Assembly: GCA_913055635.1 (NCBI GenBank)
Contig: CAJXLK010000005.1
Span: forward strand, 1 to 64,000
Reading direction: 5' to 3'
Length of the DNA: 64,000 nt
From: an uncultured Bacteroidota bacterium
Lineage (GTDB): Bacteria; Bacteroidota; Bacteroidia; Bacteroidales; UBA12077
Numbering within the stretch: position 1 is the stretch's first letter; each line of letters begins with the position of its first letter. Positions 43,674-52,675 of the stretch are shown here, piece by piece. Below the pieces are notes generated by a model that saw nothing but the letters and a program-made list of their open reading frames with translations, searched no databases and was not told the origin of the DNA. Both the position numbers and the translations under genes were made by a program.

Positions 43674-46257
43674 ACTATATACCAATATGGACATAAAAGG
43701 CAAAGAAACCGAACAGGAAACAAAAAACACCGGATCCTTCAGCAAAATGAAACCCCACACTTATGACGAAGTTTTTCAGAGCGCATTGGAGTATTTCAAC
43801 GGGGATGAACTGGCTGCCCGGGTATGGGCCAGTAAATATGCCCTGAAGGATTCCAACGGAAATTTATTTGAGAAAAATCCCGATGAGATGCATCGGCGTC
43901 TGGCCAGGGAAATTGCCAGAATTGAAAATAAGTATCCCAATCCCATGAGCGAGGAGGATATTTATGAGTTATTAAAAGGCTTTCGCTACATTGTACCCCA
44001 GGGCGGTCCGATGGCTGGTATTGGCAATGACTATCAGATTGCCTCGCTTTCCAATTGCTTTGTCATCGGCAGCGGGGCTGATTCATATGGGGGCATCATG
44101 AAGACCGACCAGGAGCAGGTGCAACTGATGAAGCGAAGGGGAGGAGTCGGGCATGATCTGTCTCATATCCGTCCTTCCGGAAGTCCTGTTCTGAACAGCG
44201 CCCTGACTTCAACCGGTGTGGTGCCTTTTATGGAAAGATTTTCCAATTCCACCCGTGAAGTAGCTCAGGATGGCCGCCGCGGTGCGTTGATGCTGACCAT
44301 TTCAGTGCGCCATCCCGATGCCGAACATTTTATTGATGCCAAACTGGAAACGGGAAAGGTTACCGGAGCCAATGTGTCGGTCAAGATAGATGATGAATTC
44401 ATGGATGCGGTGATCAACAACAAATCCTATGTCCAGCAATTCCCCATTGATTCGCCGAATCCTTCCTACAAACAAACCATCAATGCGCGCGACCTTTGGC
44501 AGAAAATTGTTCATAATGCCTGGCAATCGGCTGAACCCGGAGTGCTTTTCTGGGATACCGTCACCCGTGAATCAGTTGCCGACTCCTATGCCGATGAAGG
44601 CTTTAAAACTGTCTCCACCAATCCCTGTGGAGAGATTCCGCTTTGTCCCTATGATAGCTGCCGGCTCCTGGCCATTAATCTTTACAGTTATGTAGAGCAG
44701 CCCTTTACCCAACAGGCGAAGTTCAATTTTGAAAAATTTCGAAGCCATATTGGATATGCCCAGCGAATCATGGATGACATCATCGACATTGAAGTGGAAA
44801 AAGTAGATGCCATCATCCATAAGATTGAAAACGATCCGGAGGATTTTGAGATTAAGCGGGTAGAGTATAATATGTGGCAGAACATCCGAAAGAAAGCACT
44901 TCAGGGCCGCAGGACCGGCATTGGGATTACAGCCGAGGGGGATATGCAGGCTGCCCTGGGTCTGACTTATGGCAGTGAGAATGGCATCGATTTCTCGGAA
45001 GAAGTCCATAAAACCATTGCCGTGGAGGCCTACCGTTCATCGGTTAAATTGGCCAGAGAACGCGGGCCTTTTGAAATTTACTCCTCTGAAAAGGAAAAGG
45101 ATAATCCCCTGATCCATCGCCTTCGCCATGAAGACGAGCAGCTTTACCAGGAGATGACCCAATACGGGAGGCGTAATATTTCTCTGTTAACCATTGCCCC
45201 CACCGGCACGACCAGCCTGATGACCCAAACCACTTCCGGCATCGAACCGGTGTTTATGCCGGTTTATAAGCGCCGCCGCAAGGTTAATCCCAGCGATACC
45301 CAGAGCAACGTCAGTTATGTCGACGAAGTTGGCGATTCATGGGAAGAATATAATGTGTTCCATCATAAATTTATTGAATGGCTTAGGATCAATGGCTATG
45401 ATCCCGATCAGGTCCGCCACTATGACGATGATCAGCTGGATCAGGTCATTCAAAAAACCCCTTACCACCAGGCTACATCCAATGATGTGGACTGGGTCAG
45501 CAAAGTCAAGATGCAGGGACGCATTCAAAAATGGGTCGACCATTCCATCAGCGTGACCATCAACCTGCCCGAAAAAACCCCGGAGGATCTGGTGGGCAAA
45601 CTCTATATTACCGGATGGCAGAGTGGCTGCAAGGGCATTACCGTCTACCGCGAAGGCTCCCGCAGTGGGGTACTGGTGAGCAATAAAAACAAGTCCAAGC
45701 AGGAGGAGACTTCCATTAAACGCCCCAGGGTCCTCGATGCAGAAATTATTCGCTTTAAAAATGAAAGTGAAGATTGGATTGCTTTCATTGGCCTGAAGGA
45801 TGGCCGCCCCTACGAAATCTTTACGGGTTTGGCCGATGAGGAAGTCCTGCCCATTCCGCGCACGGTTACCAGGGGCAAGATCATCAAAGTCAAAAAAGAC
45901 ACCGGCTCCAGCCGCTATGATTTCCAGTATACCGATAAATTTGGGTATGAAAACACCCTGGGGGGCATATCCCATATGTTCAACAAGGAATTCTGGAACT
46001 ATGCCAAGCTGATATCCGGGGTCTTACGCCATGGCATGCCCCTGCCTGATGTGGTAAACCTGGTTTCATCGCTGAGCCTTAATACTGAAACCATCAATAC
46101 CTGGAAGAAAGGTGTTGAAAGGGCCCTGAAACGTTATATACCCGATGGAACCAAAGCCCGCAAGGGTACCAGGTGCGAAAATTGCGGGGCGGAAGCCCTG
46201 GTCTATCAGGAAGGATGCCTGATTTGCCAGAATTGCGGCTATTCCAAATGTGGTTGA
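43669..46257 (+). CDS. nrdJ: Class II (adenosylcobalamin-dependent) ribonucleoside-diphosphate reductase
   Basis: Reduces ribonucleotides using a B12-generated thiyl radical, with or without oxygen. The 862-residue protein has the N-terminal SLSNCFVIG region, the radical-cysteine motif NPCGEIPLCPYDSCRL, PTGTTSLMTQTTSGIEP, and a C-terminal zinc-ribbon CENCGAEALVYQ...CQNCGYSKCG that carries the redox cysteines. A candidate start 6 codons further on (ATG 43687, MDIKGKET) exists. ATG 43669 lies in a duplicated block, so the true start is open. I saw no B12-box (GCCACTG) for a cobalamin riboswitch upstream. Confidence 0.93.
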   Translation: MKLYTNMDIKGKETEQETKNTGSFSKMKPHTYDEVFQSALEYFNGDELAARVWASKYALKDSNGNLFEKNPDEMHRRLAREIARIENKYPNPMSEEDIYELLKGFRYIVPQGGPMAGIGNDYQIASLSNCFVIGSGADSYGGIMKTDQEQVQLMKRRGGVGHDLSHIRPSGSPVLNSALTSTGVVPFMERFSNSTREVAQDGRRGALMLTISVRHPDAEHFIDAKLETGKVTGANVSVKIDDEFMDAVINNKSYVQQFPIDSPNPSYKQTINARDLWQKIVHNAWQSAEPGVLFWDTVTRESVADSYADEGFKTVSTNPCGEIPLCPYDSCRLLAINLYSYVEQPFTQQAKFNFEKFRSHIGYAQRIMDDIIDIEVEKVDAIIHKIENDPEDFEIKRVEYNMWQNIRKKALQGRRTGIGITAEGDMQAALGLTYGSENGIDFSEEVHKTIAVEAYRSSVKLARERGPFEIYSSEKEKDNPLIHRLRHEDEQLYQEMTQYGRRNISLLTIAPTGTTSLMTQTTSGIEPVFMPVYKRRRKVNPSDTQSNVSYVDEVGDSWEEYNVFHHKFIEWLRINGYDPDQVRHYDDDQLDQVIQKTPYHQATSNDVDWVSKVKMQGRIQKWVDHSISVTINLPEKTPEDLVGKLYITGWQSGCKGITVYREGSRSGVLVSNKNKSKQEETSIKRPRVLDAEIIRFKNESEDWIAFIGLKDGRPYEIFTGLADEEVLPIPRTVTRGKIIKVKKDTGSSRYDFQYTDKFGYENTLGGISHMFNKEFWNYAKLISGVLRHGMPLPDVVNLVSSLSLNTETINTWKKGVERALKRYIPDGTKARKGTRCENCGAEALVYQEGCLICQNCGYSKCG

Positions 46258-46381
46258 TGCTCCTCCATTGATCGTGGCCGCTTTGTTCGCCCTGCCTCCC
46301 AACAACTCATGCTTTTTAAGGTTGGGATCAAAGGGGGTGAAGAATGGACAATGCCTGGTTGATCACCAACAAACAAGTGTA

Positions 46382-46430
46382 AATAGAAATTCCGGTATCG
46401 TCGCGATCCCGGAGTTTCTATTGGTTTTTT
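46382..46430 (+). terminator. Rho-independent terminator of nrdJ
   Basis: A 19-bp stem pairs AATAGAAATTCCGGTATCG with CGATCCCGGAGTTTCTATT (two mismatches) around the loop TCG, followed by GG and six T residues (46425-46430). It lies 125 bp after the nrdJ stop. Confidence 0.88.
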
Positions 46431-46591
46431 CCTGCCCCGGGGCTTTCTTCGGCTTTCATGCTGACCCCACCCGCTGGTATGATCCGGGGCTTTTGACTCG
46501 GGCACTGGTTAAAAGCCCATTTTTATATGGATTGTCCTTTCATTTTGTTTAATATTGCCTGAATGTTTGACCTGAATTAACCTCATTGGGC

Positions 46592-47938
46592 ATGTGGTAT
46601 ATACCCCGGCGTCAGGTGAGCAACGTGACGGGCCTCCAGGTGGTAAACATATTGCGGTTTGTCACCTTTTTAATTATTGCCATTGTTTTTACCAAGATTG
46701 GTTTATCCAAAAAACAAATCGGTCTGTTTGAGATTTCGTTGTTCATTGTCAGCATTTCCAACTTTTTTTGGGTGACCGGGATCATTCAGGCTTTTCTTCC
46801 CCTTTATAAAGGCAGCCGTACTTTTGGTGACCTGGCCAATGAGGACGAGCGCAAGTCGCCGGAGATTTTTAACACCTATGTCACCCTCACCGGCTTCAGT
46901 GTATTTGTCTTTTTGGTGGGGCTGATCATTCAGGACAATTTTTCGGTTTTTGGCTACCGCGGTCAGGTACCCCTGCTAAATGTCACCCTTTGGTATTTAT
47001 TGCTGAGCAGCCCGGCCAATTTGGTGGAATACATTTACATGGTGCGCAAGAAATCGGGCAATACCCTGAGTTATGCCTATATCACCTATACCATCCAGCT
47101 TTTAGCCGCTATTCTGCCGCCTGTTTACGGTTACAGTGTGATCTGGTCGCTCCGCGGACTGGTCATGGTGGCCATCATCCGCAATATATGGCTGATTACT
47201 TTGCTCCACAACTACGCCCGTATCCGGTTTTCTTTCCCTTTTATTAAGGAGTTGCTTTTCTATGCCACGCCCTTGTTGTTCAGTTCCCTGGTTAGTGGCT
47301 CAGCCCAGTATGTCGACGGGTTGGTGGTGTCCATTCATTTTTCTGCTGATAAATTTGCGGTGTTTCGATTTGGCGCCAAGGAACTGCCTTTTGTGATTAT
47401 GCTGGCCACCGGCCTGAGCAACGCCATGCTGACCGAATTTTCATCCAAAGAGAACGTTCAGGCTACCCTCCATAAGATCAAAACCAAGTCGCTGCGGATC
47501 ATGCATACCATGTATCCCTTGTCCATTGTCTTGCTTTTGTTTGCTGATCCCCTTTATAAATTGATGTTTAGCCCGGAATTTACCCGAAGTGCAGATATTT
47601 TTGTGGTTTACCTGCTCACCATCCTTAGCCGCATGTTGTTTCCCCATACCATTCTGATGGGGATGAAAAAAACACGTGCAGTTTTGATTGTCTCCGTGGG
47701 TGAAGTCATCGTCAACGTCCTGTTGAGTTTCTGGCTGGTGAATCATTACGGCACCGTCGGTGTGGCCCTGGGTACGATCATTGCCTATTTCCTGGCCAAA
47801 GTCACTTTAATCATTTATAATTATGTGCGCCTGGACATTCCCCCTCAAAGGTACATCCCTATTAAGTGGTACGTGGTATATAGTGTGCTTTTGGGGGCCA
47901 TCTTCATCCTGCTCGACCACAACATCATTGTGATTTAA
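46592..47938 (+). CDS. Polysaccharide flippase-like membrane protein (MOP superfamily)
   Basis: A 448-residue protein with about twelve hydrophobic segments, a layout matching Wzx/MATE-type flippases of the MOP superfamily, which move lipid-linked oligosaccharides across the inner membrane. Recognisable features are VNILRFVTFLIIAIVFTKIG at the N-terminus, the central LFYATPLLFSSLVSGSAQYVD, and YGTVGVALGTIIAYF near the end. ATG 46592 is used instead of an upstream TTG. No glycosyltransferase neighbours are present, so the transported lipid cannot be predicted. Confidence 0.8.
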   Translation: MWYIPRRQVSNVTGLQVVNILRFVTFLIIAIVFTKIGLSKKQIGLFEISLFIVSISNFFWVTGIIQAFLPLYKGSRTFGDLANEDERKSPEIFNTYVTLTGFSVFVFLVGLIIQDNFSVFGYRGQVPLLNVTLWYLLLSSPANLVEYIYMVRKKSGNTLSYAYITYTIQLLAAILPPVYGYSVIWSLRGLVMVAIIRNIWLITLLHNYARIRFSFPFIKELLFYATPLLFSSLVSGSAQYVDGLVVSIHFSADKFAVFRFGAKELPFVIMLATGLSNAMLTEFSSKENVQATLHKIKTKSLRIMHTMYPLSIVLLLFADPLYKLMFSPEFTRSADIFVVYLLTILSRMLFPHTILMGMKKTRAVLIVSVGEVIVNVLLSFWLVNHYGTVGVALGTIIAYFLAKVTLIIYNYVRLDIPPQRYIPIKWYVVYSVLLGAIFILLDHNIIVI

Positions 47939-48002
47939 CCTGGCTTCCCTTCTCCCCTTAAACAGACCTGTATGTATTTTTTTTTCACAACAGCTCAACC
48001 GA

Positions 48003-48105
48003 TAGCCCGCATGTATTTTCTATAATAAGGCACAGATGGCCCGTACCATGTAGTTTTGCACAATAAGGCACAGATGGCTCATATACAAATTGATACACAA
48101 CAAGG
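48003..48105. repeat. Imperfect tandem repeats related to the dispersed CAACAAGG element
   Basis: A 17-bp block AATAAGGCACAGATGGC occurs at 48024-48040 and 48062-48078 (period 38). Each is preceded by CCCGCATG- or CCCGTACCATGTAG-like sequence, and a third unit ends ACACAACAAGGCG (48096-48107). The order CCCGCAT...CA(A/C)AAGG resembles the elements at 43404 and 62127. Confidence 0.55.
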
Positions 48106-48107
48106 CG

Positions 48108-48149
48108 AAAAAAAACCGGCCTGATCAGGATTGTAGTGATCAGGCCGGT
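48108..48149 (-). terminator. Rho-independent terminator of kbl
   Basis: A perfect 13-bp stem (ACCGGCCTGATCA at 48115-48127 with TGATCAGGCCGGT at 48137-48149) and a 9-base loop are followed on the minus strand by eight T residues (48108-48115). It lies 25 bp after the kbl stop codon. Confidence 0.92.
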
Positions 48150-48173
48150 CCATCATGACGAAGATGGCGTTGA

Positions 48174-49397
48174 TCAGCCTTTATAGTTTTTTAGTACATC
48201 CAGCACATAGTCGATGTCCTGCTGGGTATGATCAGCACAAACCTGGAACCTTATTTCCTCATCGCCCTGGGGTACTACCGGGTAAGCCAGGCCGGTGGCC
48301 AGGATGCCGTTTTCAGCAAGATACCCGACGATGGCTTTTGTTTTTTGGGTATCTCTTACCATCAGGGGGACCACCGGATGAGCTCCTTCAATGGTCTCGA
48401 AACCGGCTGCCTTCAGTCCATCCTGGAAGCGCTGGGTTACCTGGCTGAGGTGGTTCAGCAGGTTACGCCCTTCATCCGAATCCAGTATGTCTACAGCCTG
48501 AATGGCCGCTTCGCTTTCGGATACGGTGATGGGATTGGAATAGACATAAGTGGGGGAGGTCTCCCGCAGGAAGGTGATCACCTCGGAAGAAGATACCACA
48601 TAACCCCCATTTACCCCAAAGGCTTTTCCAAGGGTGCCCACCAGCACATCAACCTTCACATCACAGTATTCCTCCGTGCCGCGGCCTGTCTTTCCGATGG
48701 CCCCAATCCCGTGCGAATCATCAACAATCGAGATCACGCCCTCTTCATACTGGTCCTGGTATTTTTCACACAATTCGCTCAATTGCTTCAGGGGAGCATG
48801 GTCACCCCGCATGCTGAAAATGCCGTCGGTGATCACCAATGCCCGCTTCGCCCTACCGGCATTCTTCTTGAGGGCTTCCTCCAATTGATCCATGTCGTTG
48901 TGCTTGTAAATTTCCTTGCCCATGGGTTTGCCCAGTCGGATGGCATTGATGATGCAGTTGTGGTTCAGCTCGTCGCTGATCAGCACCGTCTCCTTGGTCG
49001 TTAGCGGATAAATCACCCCCAGGCTGGTGGCATAGGCCGAACTGAAAATCATCCCTTCTTCGCGGCCGTGAAAACCGGCCAATCGGTTTTCCAGATTGAT
49101 ATGAGAACGATAGGTCCCTACAATGAACCGAACGGCTCCCGGGCCAACCCCAAACTCCCGGGCCCCCTTTTCTTCGGCTTCTATCAGGTCCTGCCGCAGG
49201 GATAACCCAAGATAAGAATTGGAATTCATCCGGATGAACTCCTTGTCCCCGTATCCGTCCAGAAGATATCGCGGCCCACGCCCGTCGCGCGGCCCGATGA
49301 TTTGTTTTACTACTTTTTCCTTGCCTTTGGCCCTTCCACTTTCCTCCAACTGCCGTACATGATTGGAAAGCGCTTGGTTCAGTTTATTGAGTGCCAT
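48174..49397 (-). CDS. kbl: Glycine C-acetyltransferase (2-amino-3-ketobutyrate CoA ligase)
   Basis: PLP enzyme of the alpha-oxoamine synthase family that cleaves 2-amino-3-ketobutyrate with CoA into glycine and acetyl-CoA. The 407-residue protein shows VRFIVGTYRSHINLE, the DDSH motif (226-229) and the PLP lysine at 258 (VGTLGKAFG). Related family members (AONS, serine palmitoyltransferase) share these. The neighbouring threonine dehydrogenase gene, transcribed divergently, argues for Kbl. A strong ribosome-binding site (AAAGGAGG) precedes the ATG. Confidence 0.88.
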   Translation of the reverse strand: MALNKLNQALSNHVRQLEESGRAKGKEKVVKQIIGPRDGRGPRYLLDGYGDKEFIRMNSNSYLGLSLRQDLIEAEEKGAREFGVGPGAVRFIVGTYRSHINLENRLAGFHGREEGMIFSSAYATSLGVIYPLTTKETVLISDELNHNCIINAIRLGKPMGKEIYKHNDMDQLEEALKKNAGRAKRALVITDGIFSMRGDHAPLKQLSELCEKYQDQYEEGVISIVDDSHGIGAIGKTGRGTEEYCDVKVDVLVGTLGKAFGVNGGYVVSSSEVITFLRETSPTYVYSNPITVSESEAAIQAVDILDSDEGRNLLNHLSQVTQRFQDGLKAAGFETIEGAHPVVPLMVRDTQKTKAIVGYLAENGILATGLAYPVVPQGDEEIRFQVCADHTQQDIDYVLDVLKNYKG

Positions 49398-49617
49398 AAA
49401 ACCTCCTTTTTTTGAACAGTAATATATCTAATGTATTAATTTTAAGGCCATTATAGTTCTTCCCTCTGGAATGGTAAATTTAGCAAATTCTTGTGAATCT
49501 GTTGGTGGTGATGGATGAAATTTTAAACCGCCCCGACCTGTTATAGATCACCTGTAAAGTTTTTGATTTATATTATATTAGCGAACAAATTCACTCGAAT
49601 ACAAAAACCCATTGATA

Positions 49618-50568
49618 ATGAAAAAAATATTGGTTATAGGAGCAGCCGGTCAGATTGGTACTGATTTAACCCTCGAGCTTCGCAACCGCTTTGGAAGGGA
49701 CCATGTAGTAGCCTCCGACATCAAGTTGGCCAGCGATGATATCATGCAGCAAGGGCCTTTTGTCAAGCTGGATGCCATGGATAGTAAACAGCTGCAGTCT
49801 ATCATTGATGATTATGGCATTACAGAAATATATCATCTGGCTGCCATTCTATCGGGCAATGCCGAAAAAAATCCCAAGTGGGCATGGGATTTGAACATGA
49901 ACAGTTTGTTCAATGTTCTGGATGTTTCCCGCTCAAAAGGGATCAGTAAAATATTTTGGCCCAGCTCAATGGGGGCTTTTGGTCCGACAACCCCGGAATG
50001 GGACACCCCCCAGGTAACCGTTATGGAACCCACTACCGTTTATGGCATCAGCAAGCTGGCCGGAGAGCGGTGGGTGGAATATTACCACCATAAGTATGGC
50101 ATGGATATCAGGAGCCTGAGGTATCCCGGCCTGATCAGCTATAAGACCGAAGCCGGCGGTGGCACCACCGATTATGCCGTTGAGATTTTTTATCAGGCCA
50201 TCAAATGCGGCGAGTATGAATGCTTTTTGAGTGAAGATATGGCCTTGCCCATGATGTTCATGGACGACGCGGTGGAAGCAACCATACAACTGATGGAAGC
50301 ACCGGCCGATCAAGTCAAGGTGCGTTCCAGCTATAACCTTGGGGGCATCAGTTTTACCCCCAAAGAACTGGCCGATGAAATCCGTAAATACATCCCGAAC
50401 CTGGAAGTAACCTATAAACCCGATTTCCGCCAGGAAATTGCCGAATCATGGCCCCGGCGCATCAGTGATGAAGCCGCTCAGAAAGATTGGGGTTGGCAAC
50501 CCCAGTATGACCTGGAAAAGATGACCCGGGTGATGATCGAAAAGATCCGTGAAAAACTGGGTAAGTAA
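49618..50568 (+). CDS. tdh: L-threonine 3-dehydrogenase (SDR type)
   Basis: NAD-dependent oxidation of L-threonine to 2-amino-3-ketobutyrate. The 316-residue protein (ATG 49618) is of the extended SDR/epimerase fold: GAAGQIG nucleotide loop, IYHLAAILSG, WPSSMGAFGP (catalytic Ser) and the YGISK catalytic pair, plus LRYPGLISYKTEAGGGTTDY, which is specific to short-chain threonine dehydrogenases. It forms a divergent pair with kbl over a 220-bp spacer. Together they convert threonine to glycine and acetyl-CoA. Confidence 0.92.
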   Translation: MKKILVIGAAGQIGTDLTLELRNRFGRDHVVASDIKLASDDIMQQGPFVKLDAMDSKQLQSIIDDYGITEIYHLAAILSGNAEKNPKWAWDLNMNSLFNVLDVSRSKGISKIFWPSSMGAFGPTTPEWDTPQVTVMEPTTVYGISKLAGERWVEYYHHKYGMDIRSLRYPGLISYKTEAGGGTTDYAVEIFYQAIKCGEYECFLSEDMALPMMFMDDAVEATIQLMEAPADQVKVRSSYNLGGISFTPKELADEIRKYIPNLEVTYKPDFRQEIAESWPRRISDEAAQKDWGWQPQYDLEKMTRVMIEKIREKLGK

Positions 50569-50703
50569 AGCCCTTCTCTGTTCAACGGGCATAATGTGTT
50601 TCCGGTGCCTGGCCCCCGGGGGTATTGTATGACCTGGCGATGCTCAGCGTTTAAGGCGGGGTTAGGGACCGGGATCTACCCGGAACGTTTAAGGCCCATT
50701 GAT

Positions 50704-52494
50704 TTACCAAAGCTGGCTCAGGCGCTCACCCTGATTGACTCGGGCCACCGGGTAACGGCCAATGATGCTCTTCGACCAGGGTGAATGGTTGAAGATGTAT
50801 TCAAGCTGCCCTTGATGATCGCGGGCAAAAGCCGGATCCTGTTGCTTCTTCTGTTGATATTGCTCTTTCAGCCGGGGATGGTTGTTTAAATATTTGATGG
50901 CGTTGGCCTCGAACGAGTTGCCGGGATGGTTCCAGTCACGCCGCTCAAGACAAGTATCAAAGAAGGCCCATCGAAAGAAGGAGTCTTTTCCCTGTGGCTC
51001 CAGCATCTCAATGATGTATTGATTGTTGACCTGGCTGACCGGCACCACATAATCACCCCGGTAAAACGTGCGTTTTTCTTCCCTGGCTTCCAACTCAACC
51101 TTCTTATGATAATGCCGCCCGTTGTAAGAGCTTTTTAGCTGATCGTGACTGGTGATGTAATATTGCTCCACTTCAAGGGTGGTGTCCTGGTTTAACCGGT
51201 GCATGAGCGTTCCGTTGATTTTCATGCGATGAATTACATGGCGCCATGCCTGGGGAATGATATAGTATTCAGGCGCTTCGATCTGCCGGGTCGGTTGGTA
51301 ATGATTATAATAAGGAATGCTGTCCGCGTAAGGCTTCGAATGATCATAATCATGATAGGTCAAACCCGTTAGCTTGCTGGTAACTTCGCCCTTGTCGTAA
51401 CCCCGGAAATGAATCATCCGTTTCTTGGACGTATCCAGCTTATAGTCAAGGGTATAGATGTTTTTTTGGTTGGTTTGATGCCTGGCTTTTTTCCTGACGC
51501 GTTGGATTTGCCCGCTGTGTTGATGCGTGAATTGTGCCAGGGTTTGCATAAAGTGGTACACCGATTTTACCCGGTCCGGATATGGCTTGTAGACATGATT
51601 TTCAGTCATGAAACCCAGTACATTAAACATTCGGGCATAACCCGTCGACACCCGCGGCGATTGCAGGTAGGAGGTAATGCCCTGTCGCGGGTTTTGATTG
51701 TTGAACATCACATAGGGGATCATGTCGTAAGGGGTTTTTTCCATCCCCTGATAAAGTTCGGGGAGCATCGTATCGCGGAGGAAACCACCGAGCGCCTCGG
51801 GGAATGTATTGGGCTGGACCGATATAAGGGTGATCGTATGTTGGTGGTCTGATCCGTTGGTGGTATGGGTATCCAAAAATACATCGGGTTGCCAGACCTG
51901 GAACAACCGGGCCATTGACTGGGCGTTTCTCGTATCCTGTTTGGCATAATCCCTGTTCAGATCAATGTTTCTGCCGTTGCCCCTCCTGCCACTGGCATGC
52001 GGGGTGAGCTGGTTGGAACGAATATAGGGGGTCCGCTTTAAAGCCCCGCCCACAGAATAGACCGGTACAATACAAATGACCGTGTTTTCCAGATATTTTC
52101 CCGTTCCCTCCTTGTTGAGCAGGATGTCGTTGGCAAACTGTAAGCTGGCATCTATTCCACAGGGTTCGCCAGGATGAACCCCATTGTTGATCAATAAAAC
52201 CCGCTTGCCCTGTTGTTGGATATCGGAAGGCTGAAACATTTCTTCCTGCGAGATGACAAATAAATGTAAGGGTTTGCCCACATCGGTCTGCCCCCATTCG
52301 ATGAGCCTGGCCCGGTCAAAGACCTGATCCAGCTTTTGATATTTATTGATGGCTTCCTGGTAGGTAACCGACTGATTGTTCTGGTAGGCCAGTTCAATGA
52401 CATCTTCGGAAGGGACTTGATCACTGCAGGAACCGATGAGTATGAATCCCACTGCAATGAGCCCTAACAAGGGAATTCTTATGGTTGTTTTCAT
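50704..52494 (-). CDS. M14-family zinc carboxypeptidase, lipoprotein
   Basis: A 596-residue protein with a lipoprotein signal peptide (GFILIGSC, Cys23). The carboxypeptidase domain has the zinc motif HPGEPCG (His and Glu), the substrate-binding GRNIDLNRDYAKQD and the third ligand in FLDTHTTNGSD. The long C-terminal part (about 330-596) is a beta-rich extension without a familiar signature. It is likely a surface- or periplasm-exposed exopeptidase or amidase-like enzyme; its substrate is not predictable. Confidence 0.86.
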   Translation of the reverse strand: MKTTIRIPLLGLIAVGFILIGSCSDQVPSEDVIELAYQNNQSVTYQEAINKYQKLDQVFDRARLIEWGQTDVGKPLHLFVISQEEMFQPSDIQQQGKRVLLINNGVHPGEPCGIDASLQFANDILLNKEGTGKYLENTVICIVPVYSVGGALKRTPYIRSNQLTPHASGRRGNGRNIDLNRDYAKQDTRNAQSMARLFQVWQPDVFLDTHTTNGSDHQHTITLISVQPNTFPEALGGFLRDTMLPELYQGMEKTPYDMIPYVMFNNQNPRQGITSYLQSPRVSTGYARMFNVLGFMTENHVYKPYPDRVKSVYHFMQTLAQFTHQHSGQIQRVRKKARHQTNQKNIYTLDYKLDTSKKRMIHFRGYDKGEVTSKLTGLTYHDYDHSKPYADSIPYYNHYQPTRQIEAPEYYIIPQAWRHVIHRMKINGTLMHRLNQDTTLEVEQYYITSHDQLKSSYNGRHYHKKVELEAREEKRTFYRGDYVVPVSQVNNQYIIEMLEPQGKDSFFRWAFFDTCLERRDWNHPGNSFEANAIKYLNNHPRLKEQYQQKKQQDPAFARDHQGQLEYIFNHSPWSKSIIGRYPVARVNQGERLSQLW

Positions 52495-52568
52495 TTTGTA
52501 TCCTTTGTAAAATTATTATGACGATGCGCCCGGCCTAAGGTTTAGCCCCTGCCTTGAATTTAATCCCC

Positions 52569-52675
52569 CCCCGCTTAGCGGGGTTCGGTTTTTTTCCCCC
52601 CCGCTTAGCGGGGTCCGGTTTTTTTCACCCCCCGCTTAGCGGGGTCCGGTTTTTTTCACCCCCCGCTTAGCGGGG
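52569..52675. repeat. Third array of the CCCCGCTTAGCGGGG palindrome (4 copies)
   Basis: Copies lie at 52569, 52599, 52630 and 52661, with a 30-31-bp period. The linker is TCCGGTTTTTTTCACC or close to it, so each plus-strand unit looks like a GC hairpin followed by seven T residues, a terminator-like shape. The fourth copy lies inside the 3' end of the dehalogenase-like gene (minus strand). Confidence 0.95.
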
